From NCBI RefSeq assembly GCF_009451885.1, contig NZ_WIAO01000008.1:1-64000 (forward strand): a DNA stretch of 64,000 nucleotides. The letters are read 5' to 3'. Both the position numbers and the translations under genes were made by a program. Positions 32,898 through 41,306 of the stretch are shown here, piece by piece. The stretch is from Glycomyces albidus (GTDB lineage: Bacteria > Actinomycetota > Actinomycetes > Mycobacteriales > Micromonosporaceae). The notes below the pieces were generated by a model that saw nothing but the letters and a program-made list of their open reading frames with translations, made no database searches and was not told the origin of the DNA. Position 1 is the first letter of the stretch. Each line of letters opens with the position of its first letter.

Positions 32898-33836
32898 TTG
32901 GTGCGTACCCGGCGAATCGCGGCCGCAGCGCTGGCCGCGGCACTGCTCCCCGTGGCGGGGGCGGTGCTCACCTCATCGCAGGCGTCCGCTCAGACCAGCG
33001 AAGAGATCCAGGCGGAGATCGACGCGCGCCACTCGGACCTCGAGAAGGTCATCGAGGACTACAACGCCAAGCGCGAAGAGCTCGAGGACGCCAACCAGCT
33101 CATCGCCGACATCGAGGCCCAGCTCCCCGAGCTCGAGGCCGCGAGCCTCGCGGCGCAGGACCGGATGGCCGAGATCGCCTCGACCGCCTACACCGGCGGC
33201 GACTTCGCGATGGTCAACTCCGTGCTCGCCGGCGACCCGGCCGACTTCGCCGACCGGCTCATGTACCTGTCGAACCTCACCGACGCCGAGAACGCGGCCC
33301 TCCAGGACTCGCTCGAGCAGATCGAGACGCTCGAGACCCGCCAGGCGGAGCTCGCGGCCCTCCAGGCCAGCGCCGACGAGATCCTCGCGGAGATCGAGAC
33401 CCAGCAGCAGGAGATCGAAGACGAGATCGACGCGCTGGAGGAGGAGTACGACGACGCGGTCCAGGAGGAGCACCAGGAGGAGTGGGGCGACTACTCCGGC
33501 GACTCCGCGGTCGTCGCCTTCGCGTACGACCAGCTCGGCGACGACTACGTGTACGGCGCCGACGGCCCCGATGAGTGGGACTGTTCGGGCCTGACGCAGG
33601 GCGCGTGGGGCGCGGCCGGGGTCTCCCTGTCGCACAACACCGAGATGCAGTGGAACGAGACGGCGCGGATCTCCCGCGACGAGCTCCAGCCCGGCGACCT
33701 CGTGTTCTACAACGGACTGAGCCACGTCGCGATCTACATCGGCGGCGGCGAGATCATCCACGCCCCGAACTCGACGACCGTGGTGAAGATCGCCGACCTC
33801 GACGTCATGGGCATCGACGGGTACGGCCGGCCGTAA
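32898..33836 (+). CDS. Secreted NlpC/P60 peptidoglycan hydrolase (RipA-like)
   Basis: A 312-residue enzyme starting at TTG 32898 or GTG 32901 after AAGGAAGGAGC. Signal peptide (IAAAALAAALLPVAGAVLTS, cleavage after ASA about 31). Residues 35-195 form a coiled coil with a CwlO/RipA-type N-terminal domain (IADIEAQLPELEAASLAAQD). The C-terminal NlpC/P60 domain has catalytic C229 (DEWDCSGL), H276 (LSHVAIYI) and H288. It cuts stem peptides (D-Glu-mDAP type) during growth. The c-di-AMP riboswitch directly upstream ties its expression to envelope or turgor signalling. Followed by a large hairpin. Confidence 0.93.
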   Translation: MVRTRRIAAAALAAALLPVAGAVLTSSQASAQTSEEIQAEIDARHSDLEKVIEDYNAKREELEDANQLIADIEAQLPELEAASLAAQDRMAEIASTAYTGGDFAMVNSVLAGDPADFADRLMYLSNLTDAENAALQDSLEQIETLETRQAELAALQASADEILAEIETQQQEIEDEIDALEEEYDDAVQEEHQEEWGDYSGDSAVVAFAYDQLGDDYVYGADGPDEWDCSGLTQGAWGAAGVSLSHNTEMQWNETARISRDELQPGDLVFYNGLSHVAIYIGGGEIIHAPNSTTVVKIADLDVMGIDGYGRP

Positions 33837-33879
33837 CCGCCGCCGCGAGACGGCCCGGGGCCCGGCCCCGGGCGCGACT

Positions 33880-33953
33880 CCCCGGCGGCGGCGGGGGCGG
33901 TTCCATTGCTGACCCTGCTGCTGACCCCGCAATGGCCCCCGCCGCCGCCGGGG
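33880..33953 (+). terminator. Large stem-loop after NlpC/P60 gene
   Basis: CCCCGGCGGCGGCGGGGGC and its exact complement GCCCCCGCCGCCGCCGGGG (19 bp) flank 36 bp, with an extra ATTG/CAAT pair inside. A shorter hairpin (GCCCGGGG/CCCCGGGC) precedes it at about 33853. Confidence 0.7.
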
Positions 33954-33967
33954 ACACCTCATCGTAA

Positions 33968-34009
33968 AGAAGCCCTTGCGAACCGCTTCAGCGGCCCGCA
34001 AGGGCTTCT
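33968..34009 (-). terminator. Terminator of hexosaminidase gene
   Basis: AGAAGCCCTTGCG and CGCAAGGGCTTCT form a 13-bp stem with an inner CCGC/GCGG pairing; on the minus strand it is followed by TTTACG, 15 bp after the stop. Confidence 0.8.
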
Positions 34010-34023
34010 CGGGTCCTGCGCGC

Positions 34024-35670
34024 CTATTCGGCGTGCTCGGCGACCGCGTGCTCGGTGAAGGCGCGGTCGTAGCGGGCGCGCCGGCCGGTGCCGCCGCGCT
34101 GCCACGGCGCCGGTCCCTCGAGCGGCCGGTACCAGATCCCCATGGCGTGCAGGCGCTCCAGGTGGTCGTCGAGGCGCTCCAGGACCGGGTTCGCCTCGCG
34201 CACGGCGGGGTCGGTCCAGGCGACCTCGGCGAGGACCGACAGGCGCGGGAACGCGGCGTACTCGACGTCCTTCGGGGACGGCAGGTACTCCGACCAGAGC
34301 TGGCACTGCACGCCGAGGACCTTCGACTCGTCGACGCCCGGCGGGACCGGGTCCCAGCCGGCGACCTTCTCGACCGTGGTGAGCCCGTGGATGCGCAGCG
34401 GCTCGTCGGGGTCGGCGCTCTCGTAGTGGTCGTAGTAGACGAACGGCTCGGGGCAGGAGACGACCTCGTGCCCGGCCGCGATGGCCTTCTTCACGTACGC
34501 CTCGTTGCGCCACACCGAGACCGCGGCCTCGGCCGGCGCGCCGCCGTCGAGGATCTCGTCCCAGCCGATGACGCGCTTGCCCATGGCCGCGAGGCGGTCG
34601 CAGAACGCCTTCGTGAACCACGCCTGGACGCCGCGCACGTCCTCCATGCCCTCGCGCTCCATGAGCTCGCGGGCCACCGGCGAGGACTCCCACTGGGTCG
34701 TCGGGACCTCGTCGCCGCCGATGTGGACGAACGGGCCCTCGAAGACCTCGGCGACGGCCGTGTACGCCTCGAGCGCGAAGTCGAGCGCCTCCGGCGTCGG
34801 CTCCAGCACCTCCTCGAACACGCCGAACGTCGGCGAGACCGGCTTGGCTTCGCCCGCACCGAGTTCGGGGTAGGCGGCGAGGACCGCGCGGGCGTGCCCG
34901 GGCAGGTTGACCTCCGGGACGATCATGATGTGCCGCTCGCGCGCGTACGAGGCGATCTCGCGCAGGTCGGAGACGGAGAAGTGCCCGCCGTGCGGGGTCC
35001 CGTCGTACCCGTGGGACTCGTCGACGGCGTGCCCGATCTTCGTCTCGGCCCGCCAGGTGGCGACCTCGGCGATCCTCGGGCGGGAGGGGATCTCGAAGCG
35101 CCAGCCCTGGTCGTCGGTCAGGTGCAGGTGGACGACGTTGAGCCGGTGCAGCCAGGCCCGGTCGATCATCTTGAGCACGAAGTCCTTCGGCTGGAAGTGC
35201 CGGGCGACGTCGAGCATGACGCCGCGCCAGCGCAGCCGCGGCTCGTCCGTGATGGACACGTGCGGGACGACCGGCGCGGCGGCCGGGGCCTCGCGGAGGG
35301 CGTCGGCGGGGAGGAGCTGGCGGAGGGTCGCGATGCCGCGGGAGACGCCGGCCGGGTGGGCGGCGGCGAGGTCGACCCCGGCGCCGGTGACGTCGAGGCG
35401 GTAGGCCTCGGCGGCGGTCGTGAGGTCGTCGGGCCGGTCGCCGCCGTCTGCAGCGGTGTCGAGGCGCAGGCGCAGGACGCGGCCGCCGGCGTCGGGGCCG
35501 GCGACGGTGAGGCGCAGGCCGGTGCCCCGGTTGAGGAGGTCGGACAGGAGCCAGGCGAGGGGGTGCAGCTCGGGATCGGCGGCGATGGCGTCGAGGGTGC
35601 TCAGGTCGAGGTCGCCGTCGGCGGCCGTGAGCTGCTGCGGCTGGGGGATCAGCGAGATGCGGCGCTGCAT
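34024..35670 (-). CDS. GH20 beta-N-acetylhexosaminidase
   Basis: A 548-residue enzyme with an N-terminal GH20b domain (about 1-135) and a TIM barrel. The catalytic Asp-Glu pair lies in FVHIGGDEVPTTQW (about 316-321), the barrel start is RLRWRGVMLDVARHFQP and the substrate loop is LHLTDDQGWRFEI. It removes terminal GlcNAc/GalNAc from chitobiose or glycans by substrate-assisted catalysis. There is no signal peptide, so it works on imported sugars. The 220-bp upstream region has an AT-rich promoter-like block (TATATTATAAATAAACTGAA on the minus strand) and a GAACCGGTTC palindrome at 35746 that could bind a LacI-type regulator. It stands alone. Confidence 0.93.
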   Translation of the reverse strand: MQRRISLIPQPQQLTAADGDLDLSTLDAIAADPELHPLAWLLSDLLNRGTGLRLTVAGPDAGGRVLRLRLDTAADGGDRPDDLTTAAEAYRLDVTGAGVDLAAAHPAGVSRGIATLRQLLPADALREAPAAAPVVPHVSITDEPRLRWRGVMLDVARHFQPKDFVLKMIDRAWLHRLNVVHLHLTDDQGWRFEIPSRPRIAEVATWRAETKIGHAVDESHGYDGTPHGGHFSVSDLREIASYARERHIMIVPEVNLPGHARAVLAAYPELGAGEAKPVSPTFGVFEEVLEPTPEALDFALEAYTAVAEVFEGPFVHIGGDEVPTTQWESSPVARELMEREGMEDVRGVQAWFTKAFCDRLAAMGKRVIGWDEILDGGAPAEAAVSVWRNEAYVKKAIAAGHEVVSCPEPFVYYDHYESADPDEPLRIHGLTTVEKVAGWDPVPPGVDESKVLGVQCQLWSEYLPSPKDVEYAAFPRLSVLAEVAWTDPAVREANPVLERLDDHLERLHAMGIWYRPLEGPAPWQRGGTGRRARYDRAFTEHAVAEHAE

Positions 35671-35892
35671 AGTGCGGGGGCTCCTGTGGTAGTGGTGCAG
35701 TTGTCCGGCTCGCGCGCGTCACGAGGGTGCTGCCGCGCCGAGGCAGAACCGGTTCGCAGGAGCCGGTCCCGGGCCGGGACGCCGCTCCCACCGAATTAGT
35801 TCAGTTTATTTATAATATAGGACCGCGCCGCGGTCGGCCAGTGCGCGGAGCGGATTTGCTCGGCACGGGCGACCGCGGCGCGCGGCGGATCG

Positions 35893-37308
35893 CTACCGGA
35901 CGACCGGCAGGTGCTGGGTGGCGTCCATGTCCTCGGCGGGCTCCCGCTGCCGGTTGATCGGCATCAGCGGCGCCGACTCGGACGCGAACACCCCGCTCGA
36001 TGACGAGAGGTCGTACCCCGAACCCGTCGACGGCGAGTCGAACACGCTGCTCGCCACCGGCGAATCGAAGCCCGAACCCGCCGACGGCGAGTCGAACGCG
36101 GCCGACAGCGCACTCGGCAGCGCGGACACGGGCGCGGGCGAGGACGCGCCCGGCCGGTCGTCCTCCCCCGAGACCAGGCCGAGCTGGCGGCGCAGGTCCG
36201 TCAGGTTCGATCCGGCGCTGTCGCGCTGGCGCTCCAGGGCCGCGACCTCCTCGGCGAGCGGGTGGATCCGCTCGGCGGCCCGCTCCTCGGCGCTGCGGCG
36301 CAGCCGCGCGGCCTCCGTCGCGGAATCGGCTTTGATCGACTTGACCTGCTCGACGGCCCGCTGCAGCGCGTCCTTCGCCTGCTGGTCGGCCTCCTCGCGG
36401 CGCTCGATCGCCCGGTTCTCGGCCGAGCGGGCCCGCTCCTCGGCCAGCGCCAGCCGGTCCTCGGCCTCCGAGACGATCCGCTGCGCGGTCGCGATGGCCT
36501 GCTGGTGACGGTCGGCCTCCTCCTTCTGCGCCCGCTCGCGCCGGTCGGCCTCGGCGAGCGTGAGCTCCTGCGTCTTCTTCTTGCGGTACTCGGCGGCCTC
36601 GGCCAGGAGCTGGTGGGCGGCGCTGCGCTGCTGGTCGGACTCGCGCGCGGCCAGGGCCCTCAGCTCGGTCATCTCGCGCTCGGCGGTGGCGCGCATGACG
36701 GCGATCTCCCGCTCGGCCTGGGAGCGGGTCTTCTCGGCCTCGGCGCGGGACTGGCTCTGCGCGGTCTGGGCCTCGCGGTGGGCGTCGGCGATGGCGAGGT
36801 CGTGGCTGCGGCGGGCGTTCTCGCGCAGCTCGGTCGTCTCGTTGACCGCACGCGAGCGGATCTCGGTGACGTCCTGCTCGGTGGTGGCGGTGATCTCGGC
36901 GGCCTCGGTGTGCGCGGTCCGCATCATCGCCTCCGCCTCGGTGCGGGCCTCGGCGAGGAGGGCCGCGGCCTGGCGCTTCGCGTCCGCCTTCTGGACGCCG
37001 GCGTCCTGCTCGGCGGCCCGGAGGATCTTCTCGACGCGCGCGCCGAGGCCGGCGAGGGTGGGCTGCTCGGCCTCGGCGATCTGCGTCGCGCGCTCGGAGA
37101 CGCGCCGCTCCAGGGCGCCGATGCGCTCCTCGGCGCGGCGCAGTTGCTGCTCGGCGGCCTCCAATGCCCGCGCCGCCTCATCGCGGTGCTGCTCGTGGGT
37201 CAGGATGTTCTGATACAGCCGGGAGGTGAACTCGTCGACCTGGTGGCGGTCGTAGCCGCGCATGGAGACGGCGAATTCGGGCCCGGTTTCCTCGAAGAAT
37301 TTCGACAT
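35893..37308 (-). CDS. DivIVA-domain coiled-coil protein (FilP-like)
   Basis: From ATG 37308 the protein is 471 residues. The N-terminus has a DivIVA-type motif (PEFAVSMRGYDRHQVDEFTS) followed by about 300 residues of unbroken coiled coil rich in Ala, Glu, Arg and Gln (LEAAEQQLRRAEERIGALER and similar). The C-terminal 100 residues are Ser/Pro/Gly-rich repeats (FDSPSAGSGFDSPVASSVFD) ending in TQHLPVVR, a tail I associate with Streptomyces FilP/cellulose-binding-like proteins. Such proteins form cytoskeletal filaments at hyphal tips. An in-frame upstream ATG at 37350 exists but MSKFFEE is the more usual start. Confidence 0.8.
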   Translation of the reverse strand: MSKFFEETGPEFAVSMRGYDRHQVDEFTSRLYQNILTHEQHRDEAARALEAAEQQLRRAEERIGALERRVSERATQIAEAEQPTLAGLGARVEKILRAAEQDAGVQKADAKRQAAALLAEARTEAEAMMRTAHTEAAEITATTEQDVTEIRSRAVNETTELRENARRSHDLAIADAHREAQTAQSQSRAEAEKTRSQAEREIAVMRATAEREMTELRALAARESDQQRSAAHQLLAEAAEYRKKKTQELTLAEADRRERAQKEEADRHQQAIATAQRIVSEAEDRLALAEERARSAENRAIERREEADQQAKDALQRAVEQVKSIKADSATEAARLRRSAEERAAERIHPLAEEVAALERQRDSAGSNLTDLRRQLGLVSGEDDRPGASSPAPVSALPSALSAAFDSPSAGSGFDSPVASSVFDSPSTGSGYDLSSSSGVFASESAPLMPINRQREPAEDMDATQHLPVVR

Positions 37309-37468
37309 GATCTTCCAGAGTCCAGGAAACGGTTGATGAATCATGATCACGCCTGAAGGGTGGAAATCCGGCGACGAACACGCGCTCCCGGGCGTGTCGC
37401 TCCGAAAACGTCCAGATGGGAAGGCGAAGGGCCCCAGCCGAAGCCGAGGCCCGCTCCGATTCGCCGGG

Positions 37469-38503
37469 TTACGCGGTCTTGTCGGTCTCGTCGAAGAAGT
37501 CGCCCATGATCTCCTCGAGGAGGTCCTCCATGGCGACCAGGCCGGTCACGTCGCGGTCGCCGCCGGCCTTCGCGGAGGCGATGACGAGGGCGAGCTGGGC
37601 CCGCTGGCGCCGCATGAGCGTGACCGCGCCGGCCACGGTGGTGTCGGCGGCGATGAGCAGCGGCGCGGCGGCGAGGTCGGCGACGGACGCGTCCGGTTCG
37701 GCCTGCACGGCCTCGCGGACGTGCACGAGCCCGACCGGGCGCTCGTCGGCGTCGACGACGACCAGGCGGGAGCGGCCGGTCGCCCGGCTGCGCTCCTCGG
37801 CGGCGACGGCGGTCGCCGACGCGGGGATGGTCACGACCTCGGCCCACGGGATCTGGACCTCGCCGACACCGCGGCGCTGCACCTCGATGGCGTGGGAGAG
37901 CATCTGGTGCTCCTCCTCGCCGAGGACGCCCGCGGCGGCCGAGGACCGCAGCAGGTACCGCAGCTCCTCGGGCGAGTGCGCCTGCGCCTTCTCGTCGGCC
38001 GGCTCGACCTTGAACAGCTTCAGCATCGCGTTCGCGCCGTGGTTGAGCCCCAGCAGGATCGGCCTGGTCAGCCACACGTACCCGGTGAACGGCCAGATGA
38101 GCGCCATCGCCGACGACTCCGGGTGGGTGATCGCCCACGACTTCGGCATCATCTCGCCGACGACCATGTGGAGGAACACGACGATGACGAGCGCGATCGC
38201 GAACGCGATCGGGTGCGCCGCCGCCTCGAGCCCGAGGTGCTCGAGCGGGACCTCGATGGTGTGCGCGAGGGCCGGCTCGGCGAGCGCGCCGAGGCCGACG
38301 GTGCACGCGGTGATGCCGAGCTGCGCGCCCGCGAGCATGAGCGACAGGTTCTTGGTCCCGCGCAGGGCGGCGCGGGCGGCCGCGGAGCCGTCCTGCTCGA
38401 GCCGGTGCTGCCGCGAGGCGACGAGCGCGAACTCGGCGGCCACGAAGAACGCGTTGGCGGCCAGCAGGAGCAGGGAGATCAGGAGGGCGGGACCGGTGCT
38501 CAC
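37469..38503 (-). CDS. CNNM/HlyC-type membrane protein, second of pair
   Basis: GTG 38503 overlaps the previous stop (GTGA). The 344-residue protein has a DUF21 membrane domain with three or four helices (ALLISLLLLAANAFFVAAEF, LMLAGAQLGITACTVGLGAL), and the conserved VVGEMMPKSWAI turn, then a CBS pair (about 205-330: VTIPASATAVAAEERSRATG, VTGLVAMEDLLEEIMGDFFD). It lacks the CorC_HlyC C-terminal domain that its neighbour has. CNNM/CorC proteins export or sense Mg2+ and divalent cations. The coupled pair probably forms a heteromer. Confidence 0.88.
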   Translation of the reverse strand: MSTGPALLISLLLLAANAFFVAAEFALVASRQHRLEQDGSAAARAALRGTKNLSLMLAGAQLGITACTVGLGALAEPALAHTIEVPLEHLGLEAAAHPIAFAIALVIVVFLHMVVGEMMPKSWAITHPESSAMALIWPFTGYVWLTRPILLGLNHGANAMLKLFKVEPADEKAQAHSPEELRYLLRSSAAAGVLGEEEHQMLSHAIEVQRRGVGEVQIPWAEVVTIPASATAVAAEERSRATGRSRLVVVDADERPVGLVHVREAVQAEPDASVADLAAAPLLIAADTTVAGAVTLMRRQRAQLALVIASAKAGGDRDVTGLVAMEDLLEEIMGDFFDETDKTA

Positions 38504-39903
38504 CGCGACGCCTCCTTCCCGTCGCCGCCGTTCGCGGGCGTGGTGGGGCGCAGTTCGATCGCCTGCGGCACATGCCGGGCCGAGGACACCACGACGAGCT
38601 TGACGCTGCGCGGGACCGGGTCCTCCTCGCCGTCGCCGTCCTCGTCGTAGAACTCGCCGGCCGCCGAGGTCGCGACCACGACGGTGTCGCCCGGGTGGGC
38701 GACGCGGCCGAGCTCGGACATCACCAGGCCGGCGATGGTCTCGTAGTGCTCGCCTTCGGGCAGCTGGATACCGGTGGCGTCGGCGACCTCGTCGACGCGC
38801 CAGCGGCCGGGGATGAGCCAGCCGCCGCCGGCGAGGGCGACGGGGACGGCCTCGAACCGGTCCTGCTCGTCGCGGATCTCCCCGACGAGCTCTTCGGCGA
38901 GGTCCTCGAGGGTGACGATGCCCGCGAAGCCGCCGAACTCGTCGACCACGCACGCGAGCTGGCGGTGCCGGCCGCGCATCTGGTCGAGGAGCTGCGGCAG
39001 CGGGAGCGAGGCGGGGACGAGCATCGCCGGGTCGGCGATGTCGGCGACGGTGACCGTGGACCGGTCGCCGCGGGGGACGGCGATGATCTGGCCGATGCCG
39101 ACCACGCCGCGCAGGTCGTCGACGTCGTCGCCGACGACCGGGAAGCGGGAGTGGCCGCCGGAGAGCGCGGCGACCGCGTCGGCGACGGTGGCGTCGGCCG
39201 GGAGGGTCTGGACCCCGACGCGCGGGGTCATGGCCTGCTCGGCCACGGTGTCGGAGAAGTCGAGGCCGCGGTCGAGGAGGACCGACAGCTCTTCGTCGAG
39301 CGCGCCCTCGTCGCGGGAGACGTCGATGATCCGGTGCAGGTCCTCGGCGGTGGCGTTGCGCTCGAGCTCCTCGACGGGCTGGATGCCGAGGAGCTCGAGG
39401 AGCTTGGTGGAGGCCGCGTCGAAGAAGCGGATGATCGGCCCGCACACCGTCAGGTAGGTGCTGGTGGGTGCCGCGAGGGCGAGGGCGAGGCCCTCGGTGC
39501 GGGCGATCGCGAGGTTCTTGGGGCCGAGCTCGCCGAGGATCATCTGGACGACGTTCGCGATCACGAACGCGACGACCGTGCCGGCGGTGACCGAGACGGC
39601 CGCGGGGACGCCGGCCACGCCGAGGAGCTGCGCGAGCCCTTCACCGAGGTAGGGCTCGGCGAAGAAGCCGACGAAGAGGGCGGTGACGGTGATGCCGAGC
39701 TGCGCGCCCGAGAGGGCGAACGACAGCTGGGTGCAGATCTTGAGGGCCCGCCGGGCCTTGGCGGCGCGCTTGGCGTCGCGGCCGGCGGCGAGCTCCTCCA
39801 GTTTGGACCGGTCGACGGCGGTGTAGGCGAACTCGAGCGCCACGAAGAAGCCCGTGGCTGCGGTGACGGCCAGGATGATGCCCAGTCCGATCGCTATGAG
39901 CAC
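38500..39903 (-). CDS. CNNM/HlyC-type membrane protein, first of pair
   Basis: A 467-residue protein: DUF21 domain (about 1-190) with helices and the GELGPKNLAIARTEGLALAL motif, CBS pair (about 210-330, EQAMTPRVGVQTLPADATVA and GFAGIVTLEDLAEELVGEIR), and a CorC_HlyC transporter-associated domain (WLIPGRWRVDEVADATGIQL, about 350-430). The layout matches CorB/CNNM Mg2+ transporters. It heads a two-gene operon with the shorter paralogue. The tandem, overlapping arrangement is common in actinobacteria. Confidence 0.9.
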   Translation of the reverse strand: MLIAIGLGIILAVTAATGFFVALEFAYTAVDRSKLEELAAGRDAKRAAKARRALKICTQLSFALSGAQLGITVTALFVGFFAEPYLGEGLAQLLGVAGVPAAVSVTAGTVVAFVIANVVQMILGELGPKNLAIARTEGLALALAAPTSTYLTVCGPIIRFFDAASTKLLELLGIQPVEELERNATAEDLHRIIDVSRDEGALDEELSVLLDRGLDFSDTVAEQAMTPRVGVQTLPADATVADAVAALSGGHSRFPVVGDDVDDLRGVVGIGQIIAVPRGDRSTVTVADIADPAMLVPASLPLPQLLDQMRGRHRQLACVVDEFGGFAGIVTLEDLAEELVGEIRDEQDRFEAVPVALAGGGWLIPGRWRVDEVADATGIQLPEGEHYETIAGLVMSELGRVAHPGDTVVVATSAAGEFYDEDGDGEEDPVPRSVKLVVVSSARHVPQAIELRPTTPANGGDGKEASR

Positions 39904-40030
39904 GGCTCACGCCTCCTGGGAGGCTCCGATGCCACAGGGCCGCGGCCGCGGGGCCGCGGACTTCGATATCGTCGTCGTTTGCGTCGCATGGGCCGATCTT
40001 AACGGTGTCGTTCGGGCGGGCAAGCGGTCG

Positions 40031-40513
40031 TCATTGTTCGCCCCGCCACAGCACGATGTCGGTGGAGCGGCCGAACGGGCCGGCCATGGCGCGCAGCTCC
40101 GCGAGTTGCACTCGGGCCCGCTGGAGCTCTTCGAGGACCGCCTGGGCCTCGGCGCGGACGGCCTGGACTTCGCGTTCGAGGTCCATGATCCGCTTGATGC
40201 CGGCGAGGTTGACGCCCTCGTCCTGGCTCAGGCGCTGGATCTCGCGCAGGCGCGTGACGTCGCGGGCGGAGTAGCGCCGGCCGCCGCCGGGCGTGCGGGC
40301 GGCCTCGACGAGGCCGAGCCGGTCGTACTGGCGGAGCGTCTGCGGGTGCATGCCGGCGAGTTCGGCGGCCGCGGAGATCGCGAGGATCTTGGCGTCGAAG
40401 TCGATCTCGTCGTCCAGTCCCCGCTGGCGGTAGGAGATCTCGACGCGCAGCTGCCGGTGCGCGGCCATGTCGGCGGGCCGGTCGGGCGGACCGGTGCGGT
40501 CCGAGGCGGTCAC
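40031..40513 (-). CDS. hspR: HspR, MerR-type repressor of the dnaK operon
   Basis: A 160-residue MerR-family protein. The HTH reads ILAISAAAELAGMHPQTLRQ then YDRLGLVEAARTPGGGRRYS (about 44-83), the AxxAGMHxQTLRQYDRxGL pattern of HspR, followed by a coiled coil. HspR with DnaK as co-repressor binds HAIR sites and represses chaperone genes; two HAIR sites are found before dnaK. The GTG start overlaps the stop of the unknown Ala-rich ORF (GTGA). HspR normally follows dnaJ directly. Confidence 0.95.
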   Translation of the reverse strand: MTASDRTGPPDRPADMAAHRQLRVEISYRQRGLDDEIDFDAKILAISAAAELAGMHPQTLRQYDRLGLVEAARTPGGGRRYSARDVTRLREIQRLSQDEGVNLAGIKRIMDLEREVQAVRAEAQAVLEELQRARVQLAELRAMAGPFGRSTDIVLWRGEQ

Positions 40514-41184
40514 GGTTCCCTCCCTTGGTCGGTGTCGCTGCCGTTCGCAGGAATGAAGTCGGTGTTGCGGAACGCACGGCCCTCGGCCGCGCCGGATCCG
40601 AAGGCGCCGTTGCCGACCGCGTCCTCGTTCGCGGTGCGCTCGTCGGCTGCGTTCTCGTTGGCGGCGCGCTCATTGACGGTGGGCTCATTGACAGCACCGT
40701 CCCACATCACCCGCCGCCACAGCGCGCCGCGGGCCTTGGCCCGGATCGCGGAGGCCGCGGCGATGATCGCGGGGCGGCTCCGGTCGCGGGCGGGTCCGCC
40801 CGGCCGCGCCCCCGGCGTGCCCGTCGCTGCGGCGGCACCGGATGCGGTCCGCCGCCGCAGCGTGCGCAGAGCGGTGCCGTCGGACGCGGTCGCACCGGTC
40901 GCCGCCGGAATCGCAGTGGGCGTCGCCGTACCGCCCGATGCGGTCGCATCGGCACCGGTGTCCGTCACCGCGAGCATCGCGGTGCCCGCCGATGCGCCGC
41001 CGAAACCGGACGCGTCGCTCACCGACCGGGTCGGCACCGCAGTGCGCGCCGCGCCGCCCGACGCCGGCGCATCGGCGACGGTGACGGGCGTGCGCTCGAC
41101 GTGAGCGGCTCCGCCTCGCTGCTGCGGTGCGGCGGTCTCGCCGCGGCGGTCGGCGGGGCCGGGCAGCGGTCGCGGTGCGGTCAT
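40510..41184 (-). CDS. Ala/Thr-rich unknown protein inside the dnaK operon
   Basis: From ATG 41184, with GGAGG 7 bp before it, the protein is 224 residues, and its stop overlaps the hspR start (GTGA). It is low complexity: Ala, Gly and Thr with few large hydrophobics (TAVPTRSVSDASGFGGASAG, TATPTAIPAATGATASDGTA). Near the C-terminus a four-residue pattern recurs (NEPTVNERAANENAADERTA). No known domain. The strong ribosome site and coupling support translation. Its position between dnaJ and hspR is unusual and suggests a role in stress response or a lineage-specific spacer. It may be disordered. Confidence 0.65.
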   Translation of the reverse strand: MTAPRPLPGPADRRGETAAPQQRGGAAHVERTPVTVADAPASGGAARTAVPTRSVSDASGFGGASAGTAMLAVTDTGADATASGGTATPTAIPAATGATASDGTALRTLRRRTASGAAAATGTPGARPGGPARDRSRPAIIAAASAIRAKARGALWRRVMWDGAVNEPTVNERAANENAADERTANEDAVGNGAFGSGAAEGRAFRNTDFIPANGSDTDQGREP

Positions 41185-41306
41185 GTCGGTTCCTCCAGGT
41201 GCGCCCCGCCGCAGCGCGCATGCGGACGGGTCGGCGCTCCCGGCGGGCGCGCCTCCGCTCCGCTCCCGCGGCGCGGGCGCGTCGGCGTGGTGCTCCTGGT
41301 GCAACA

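Noticed and set aside
35790-35830. DasR operator before the hexosaminidase gene
   Set aside because: The AT-rich block does not match the DasR consensus TGGTCTAGACCA.
36262-37356. Leu/Gly-rich frame antisense to the DivIVA-like gene
   Set aside because: It is a mirror of the coiled-coil codons; no start signal or domain.
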